From Holacanthus passer (lineage: Eukaryota; Chordata; Actinopteri; Pomacanthidae), in NCBI GenBank assembly GCA_025331565.1, contig JAFREQ010000063.1:3094501-3158500 (forward strand): DNA of 64,000 nt, in the 5' to 3' direction. The notes beneath the pieces are model-generated. The model had not been told where the DNA came from and made no database searches. It saw only the letters and a program-made list of their open reading frames with translations. Within the stretch, counting starts at the first letter, position 1; each line of letters begins with the position of its first letter. Below, in pieces: positions 58,016 through 64,000 of the stretch. The translations under genes were made by a program, and so were the position numbers.

Positions 58016-59371
58016 CTAATAAATATTGCACTTTTTATTTTTCATTTGTCTGACAACTTTAGTTACCGTTTACTTTTTAGATTGCAAGTTTCCATACCCT
58101 TCCTGTCTCATGAAAACCATGTATCTCCAAATTTAAAGATTTTTAATTTGAATATTTTTGATAAATTTGATGAAGTGTTCCTTTATTGACTTCTTAAACT
58201 AAATAAACTATTTAAAAACTCTCTTGGACTAGCTGGAAAACACATCATCACAAAGCTGAAAACAGGCTGTGTTTCTTATGAAAAGTCGACTTATTATGTG
58301 CTTCTCACAGGACAGTGATGCTACAAACCAATGATGATCTTATAGAATATGATGCAATGCTGTAGATTAAACTACACAACAGTATATGAAGAACCACAGT
58401 TTCTTTTGTGACACCAACAGGGAAAAACAGCCATTAAATCATTTTTATTCTATTCATGCAACAAGCTGTAATTTGAACTAAATCAGCCTTAAAGTAGCAC
58501 TTCCCTCTTCAGTATTAAAAAAAAAAAAAAACGATAATTATGATGCTAGAACAGAAAGAGTTTCTAGTTAATATCAGCAAAAACAAACACATCAAGCAAA
58601 ACACAGAGTCGTGAAAACCACAAATCAGTGTAACCTGGTGAAATCATTATTTACTGGTATCAAGCGCCCGCAGGCGTCGAGACTGTGCTGCAGTTAAACA
58701 TCTCACTGACACTTTAACCAAACATAATTACAGAAGAAGCCCGGTTGTGGAGCCACAGTGTGCCCTCAGCAGCATGTGAGGACCAAGGAGGCTTAAATTG
58801 CCTCGGCAGGCTCATTTGGGTGAATCTCAGTCTGGCTAACAAGGTTGTGAACCTCCAGCACCAAACCCACTGGAAAGCAGACTGGGGTCAAATATTACTT
58901 GCAAATGGTGGGGGTTTTTTTCTTACTCTGGTGGAACAAATGTGTCAGGTTTGATACATTTTTTTCTGACAATATCTTATAAAAAGCCGAGAAAATCACT
59001 TTGTATAAATATTTTATGAGCAGCAACCTACAAAGCTCTGTTTCTATCGCATCAATCTAATTCTGTGGCAGAGTTTAAAAACACATACGATGTGCTCTTC
59101 ATCAGACGTGTTGACATTCACACCGAAGTGCTGCTGTGTGTTTGCTGCTTTATGCCTCCAATGAACCAGATCCGTGTGAAAACACGACTGGAGCCAAAAA
59201 CCAGTGCAGCTTTAGCAGAGACACACCTGTGATGTTTCCATCACTGGGGCCAGTTTGACCTCTGAAAGGTTTTAGAACATATGAACAACTGTGGTAACAC
59301 TGTATAACACAGTCAGTGTAAATTCACTGAATGAATCAGGTGCTAATAAAATACTTACAGGCTCCTACTGG

Positions 59372-59916
59372 TAGTGGTAGAGGAAGTACTCAGATCTTTT
59401 ACGTAGGTAAAAGTAGCCACGATGTACAACAAGTACAACAAGTAAAAGTCATACATTTTTTTTTTTTTTTTTCACTTTACTGAACAAATGTATTTGCATC
59501 AAAATATTCATAAAAATAAAAGTACTCATCATGCTGAATGCTCAATTTCAGAATTATGTCTATTGTATTATTGGATTATAAATATTGATGCATTGATGTA
59601 TAAATCACTTTAATGTTACAGCTGACAGAGGTGGGGTTAGTTTTAATTACACTGCTGGGTAGCTGCTGAATTTCACCCCTGGGATCAATAAAGTCTTAAC
59701 CAGTATTAATCCTTCAGAATGTTTTTGTTGATTTTTTTTTTTATTATTAATCTTGTGCCTAGAGTTCAGAGTACATGAGTTACGTATTTGAACAATATTT
59801 ACCTCTGAATTATAGTGGAGTAGAAAGTATATTAGCAGGATATAGAAACACTAGTGAACTACAAACTGTACTTAGCACAGTACTTGAGTAAATGTCATTG
59901 TCGCTTTCCACCACTG
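59372..59916 (+). mobile_element. non-autonomous hAT-like element with 8-bp target duplication
   Basis: The element starts TAGTGGTAGAGGAAGTACT and ends with the inverse motif TTCCACCACTG, so its termini are imperfect inverted repeats of a CAGTGGTGGAA type. It is flanked on both sides by CCTACTGG (59364-59371 and 59917-59924), an 8-bp duplication as hAT transposases make. It encodes no transposase and contains a T-run at 59456-59472. Inside are the runs of 'AAGTACTC' and 'AAAAGTA' words typical of a very abundant teleost MITE. The stretch at 59668-59696, with GGGATCAATAAAGT, resembles an L2/SINE tail and may be nested. Confidence 0.72.
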
Positions 59917-62900
59917 CCTACTGGTATTTCAATGTAGGTACAGTGGAAGAAAACAAGACTATGTGGGAGTAACGATTTAAGAGGAAAGGAGACATAAATT
60001 ACACCTGAATATTCTGCAGAACCAATAAAGTAATTATGGGATAATATATTTCACAGTTACTAAATGAAACTCCAAGAAGTGGATCAAACATAAGTAATAG
60101 TTAATATTTAGTGAGGAACCTATTAATTATCATTTAGAATCTTGACTGTAAGGATAAGATATATAGATAATAAAAATCTTTACTCTTCAGTTACACAGTA
60201 AGAACAGATTATGTAAAGTATTCCACCATTTTAACTACTTTACCCAGTGTTTACAAAAATACATAAGAGTATAATTTATTTTTCCTTTCCTCTAAAATGA
60301 CTAATTGGTTCTCCCTTGTTCCCATACAGTTGTGTTTTCTTAGCAGAAGAAGTATTTTATCAGTACCTGATTAGTACGACCAAATTACACTGTAAATCAC
60401 AGGCTGTGTGATAAACTGTTACCACGACTGTCACAAAATAAACACAAACTCTCAGAGGGATTATGTGTTCGGCGATAATTAAATTACTCTCATCTTTACA
60501 TGCGATAACAGAAGTGGACGTGTCACTGTTGCTTGTTTGGCTCTTAAAAAGATTAAATTTGAGTGAAGTTTAGGCAAGTAAACAGTTTTGGTTTAAGCAG
60601 GATTAATGTTGGGATTAGAGTTGGGCAACTAATATGGAAATGCTTTGGTCTTGGTTAAATAAGGAAGCTCTAAGATGCTTATTTCACCCAGGGCAGAAAT
60701 TGCCTCGGTGTTAGCCAAGAATCAAACCACTCACACATTCACAGAGCTGATCATCAGACTAAAGCCTGTTTGGTTGTGGTGGGAGAACAGCTGTCTCACT
60801 GCACAGATGTTTTCATTGTATCGAGACCATCTGCAACTTTTAGAGATACTAATATTAAAAAAGACTAAAGCACTAAAATACAGATGTTCTTTTTCTTCAG
60901 AGGACAAAAACAGCTGATTATCAACAGATTAACTGTATCAGCAGGTGTGTGGGATCTTTTCTCCCTGTTCTTTGATCAAATCTTAGCAGACCAAGCTCCA
61001 GCCTTCTTGTGCTGGGAATACAAAGAGGAGGTTATTATTATATGGAAAAAGATTAAGAGTCTGCGGTGATGCCAGTGGCTGTGAGAGGCTGGACTCAAAC
61101 ACAGCAGTGCAGGATGGCTGAAAAGTTTCACCTGCAACAAAGCGACCAAAGTCTTTAAGGATTCAACCTCTGGGCTCCGGCCATATCTGCACCGAATGCC
61201 GTGGTACTCCATCCAACAGTGGTTGAGATATTTGAGTCTGGATGAAAGTTGTGAGCTGACCAAACAACAAAGAGCAGAGAAGCAGGAGGAGGTGAACTCA
61301 CTGTAGCCTCATATGTCATTCACAGCCTGCAGCGTAACATAATTTGATTGCATTGTTGTTGTGGTGTGTGGACACATTGATGTTGTGTATGTTTCCATCA
61401 TTAGAGCCGCCGCTCACAGCACAGAGTCCGAGAAATCCACGCGTGTTCTGCCAGGAATCCGTCATCAATGAATCATTCAGTGCAAAGGAGAAAATAAACA
61501 ACGGTGATGAATAGAAAAAGACATGTGGACTCGTGTACCAGCGTCCAATTCTGTTTGTGGTTGATGGACAAAACCACAATGATCAGAGCGCAGATGTCAA
61601 CATCAGAGGCCACTGATGTACCAGCATGGATTTAATTTACTGAGTGTCACGTATTCAGGTGTCATATCTATTCAAACTCTGCCATGAATACACTGGGAAT
61701 CCAGGCTGAAATCCAGGCTACAGAAGTGAACAAACAACATGTAAATAGTCCTTGGAAAAAAAAAAGTTCTAAAGGAGCTTTTACATAAAACGTGATTTTA
61801 GTTTGTACACTGACATTTTCACCCGTTTTAACGATAAGACTCAGCCAATCACAACCAGCAACATCACACATGTAACAGCTACACGGCAACATAACAATGC
61901 TGACATTTGCTCATGAGCACAAACACGACTAAGAAGAATTGAGGAACATCATGAGTTTTGTATTATTTAGATTTAGTCATAAACCAAAGTACTGGACAAA
62001 TTAAAATTGAATGAATGAAAGTTTAAAGGATCAACTAAGCTCGAAGATAGAAATTTAAACCTTGTGGTGGTACTAGAAGAAAAGTCAGTCAGTCAAAGTC
62101 AGTGGCATTTATCCTCTGGGGACAATGAATGAAGACAGACCAACACTGAAACCAGATGAAAGCACTATAGACAATTTTCAAACAGTCTTCAGAAGGTATT
62201 ATATTTGAGACCATGTCCTATGGTTTGTTGTCTCCAATTAATACATTACATGAACCAACAAAAGTCTAAGCATATAAAGCGACAGGAGATCTGAAAGCCA
62301 TGTTTAGTTCGTGGTTATGTATCATCCAGGAGTAAAGTAGGGCAGGTTTTACAGAAACAAAGTCTTGAGTGTATATTTCATTGTAGCAGAAAAGCAGCAC
62401 ATCAGGACGGTGGCGTCGGTTTCTGTCGGCTGCTGATGAGACATGTGGCCACATCATTAATAAGAGACACGGCAGCGACGTCTTCATCGCGGAGGCTGGT
62501 GCTCGTGCAGAAAGTAAAAGAAAACCAGGTATCTTCTGACGGGAATTTGTCAGGAATATGTCAGCCATTAGAGCCGAAGTAAAAAATAACAACAGCCATA
62601 AATATGAAACGTCTCGGGGAAGTCTACGGTGTTTATGGCTGATGTGACACTGCGAGACTAAATCACTATCATTACAGCAGACATGGAAGTAATAACGACA
62701 GGTATTAGTGCTCGACTCGATGATGGTTATGATGACGAGTGTGTCAGAAACCAAGGTGGGTTCAGTCACTAATGTGCCACACATACATCATCCAGGCGGG
62801 TGGAAAAAAAAAAAAAACATGATAAATATTAAAAATATGGAAAGTCAAGGTGAAGTCCTGCAACTTGAAACCAGGTGGAAATCTGTTTCTTTAATGTCAA

Positions 62901-64000
62901 ACTGAAATATGGATTCTCCACACTTTTTGTGTGAGAAAATACTGCTGATGAGTGTTTTCTGATTTAAATTTGTTTAACAGTGTTTAGGCTTCAGGTCTCT
63001 GGGGTCATTTCCCATTGCAGTTTTTAAGTGATGTTTGAGGTCAATAGGTCGTTCGCTCGGCCCTCAAATGTTGCACCGGAGCACGTCATAACCTTGTGTA
63101 GCCTACGAATGTTCATGACAAGCGCACATACTGTGATTTAAGTCATCTGTCCTTTTACAACCAGTGTTGCCAGCAAGACAACACTCGATTTGGTGACTTT
63201 TAAGACTTCAACTCTTCTTTCTATAAGAGTGTTTCTCAGTGAATGTGCTGTCATGCGGCTGTGGCAGCGTGGAGAAGCATTAACGATCTGTGAACGTACC
63301 CAACATCAATCAATAATCCCCAGAGAACTCCTTCTGTTTTCATCCTGAAACATTTGCCTTTGTGAAGTTGTTGCGTGATGTGTCCTGCATCACAGAAAGT
63401 AGGAGGTCCACAGACTGGACAAACAGCAAATGCTTCGTCTTGGTTAACGCTTCTGTTGGAAGCGTAGTGATATTACAAACTTTTTAGTGCCCACCTAAAA
63501 AAGAATATTGGACCAATGAAATTACAGTAATGGTTTTATCAGTCAGAAGCGGTAAGTCATGGCCCCTGGAGAACTTTCGTAGGAAGGTGATATCAGGGAA
63601 AAACAAGCTTTAACCACCGAGAACACAAGTCAAAACAAAGCTGCTGGTTTCTTAAAAATTTAATTTCAGTTTAACTTTACAGTTGAGAATAGAGTGGAAA
63701 TTAAAAGTATTCTGTTCCATCCTTGTTTAAAGAGGCGCAGCTTTTTATGTTTATCCCTCAGTTGGACACCAAACACACTAATTCCTCCTTTTCGCCTGAT
63801 TCCGATCCTCCAGAGTTCGACAGACGTAACTGATATGTTGCTTTGTGTCACTGTGTGAAGACATGCAGCTTCGGATCAGTTAGAAATCACTGAGCAGCAG
63901 CAGCAGGCAGGGACCAACCTCCTCACGCTGGGCCCTCGAGTCCACTGAGGGGAATATAGATGAAATCTGCACCAATGAACGTGTTCCACCGCTGAGACTG

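Larger units (their letters stand above)
54901..64000. other. probable intergenic region downstream of fstl4
   Basis: No exon of a second gene could be supported. The stretch has degraded repeat copies at about 54940-56290, a MITE fragment at about 57938-58015, a complete hAT-like element at 59372-59916, and A-runs at 58517-58531 and 62803-62817. A 172-codon minus-strand open frame (62266-62784) and an open frame running off the right edge are discussed as weak candidates. The rest shows nothing recognisable. Confidence 0.55.

Noticed and set aside
1..64000. CRISPR array, prophage, operon or other prokaryotic system
   Set aside because: The base composition, spliced gene, microsatellites and fish repeats show a vertebrate nuclear sequence; no regularly spaced direct repeats were seen.

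Overview
The window is vertebrate nuclear DNA, most probably from a ray-finned (percomorph-type) teleost. It is AT-rich and has no bacterial-style gene packing. Coding information sits in short exons bounded by GT/AG splice sites, and the introns carry microsatellites and degraded repeat families that I recognise as typical of teleost genomes.

The one gene that can be supported is the 3' part of a follistatin-like gene on the + strand, best matched to fstl4 (follistatin-like 4), with its paralogue fstl5 as the alternative. Ten consecutive coding exons lie between 22041 and 51480. All nine introns begin GT and end AG, and the reading phases agree across every junction. The joined exons give an uninterrupted frame of 599 complete codons plus a stop; the first codon is split with an upstream exon. 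Exons 1-2 encode a first I-set immunoglobulin domain and exons 3-4 a second. A 27-nt microexon follows, and the remaining exons encode the large C-terminal region of the FSTL4/5 family, ending VVWVGEV. The signal peptide, Kazal/follistatin module and EF hands expected at the N-terminus are not found in the window and should lie upstream of position 1, which would make 1-22040 part of one intron of more than 22 kb.

Layout: 1-22040, large upstream intron with scattered repeats; 22041-51480, exons separated by introns of 0.2 to 5.4 kb; 51481 to roughly 51.6 or 54.9 kb, 3' UTR of uncertain length; the rest to 64000, apparently intergenic, with old transposon remnants and one well-delimited non-autonomous hAT-like element at 59372-59916 flanked by an 8-bp target duplication.

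I found no novel system, CRISPR array, operon or virus-like gene. The observations most worth checking are the conserved-looking 27-nt microexon, a perfect match to the CTCF core consensus 85 bp downstream of it, direct repeats flanking the exons for the two Ig domains, and the hAT-like element with its target duplication.
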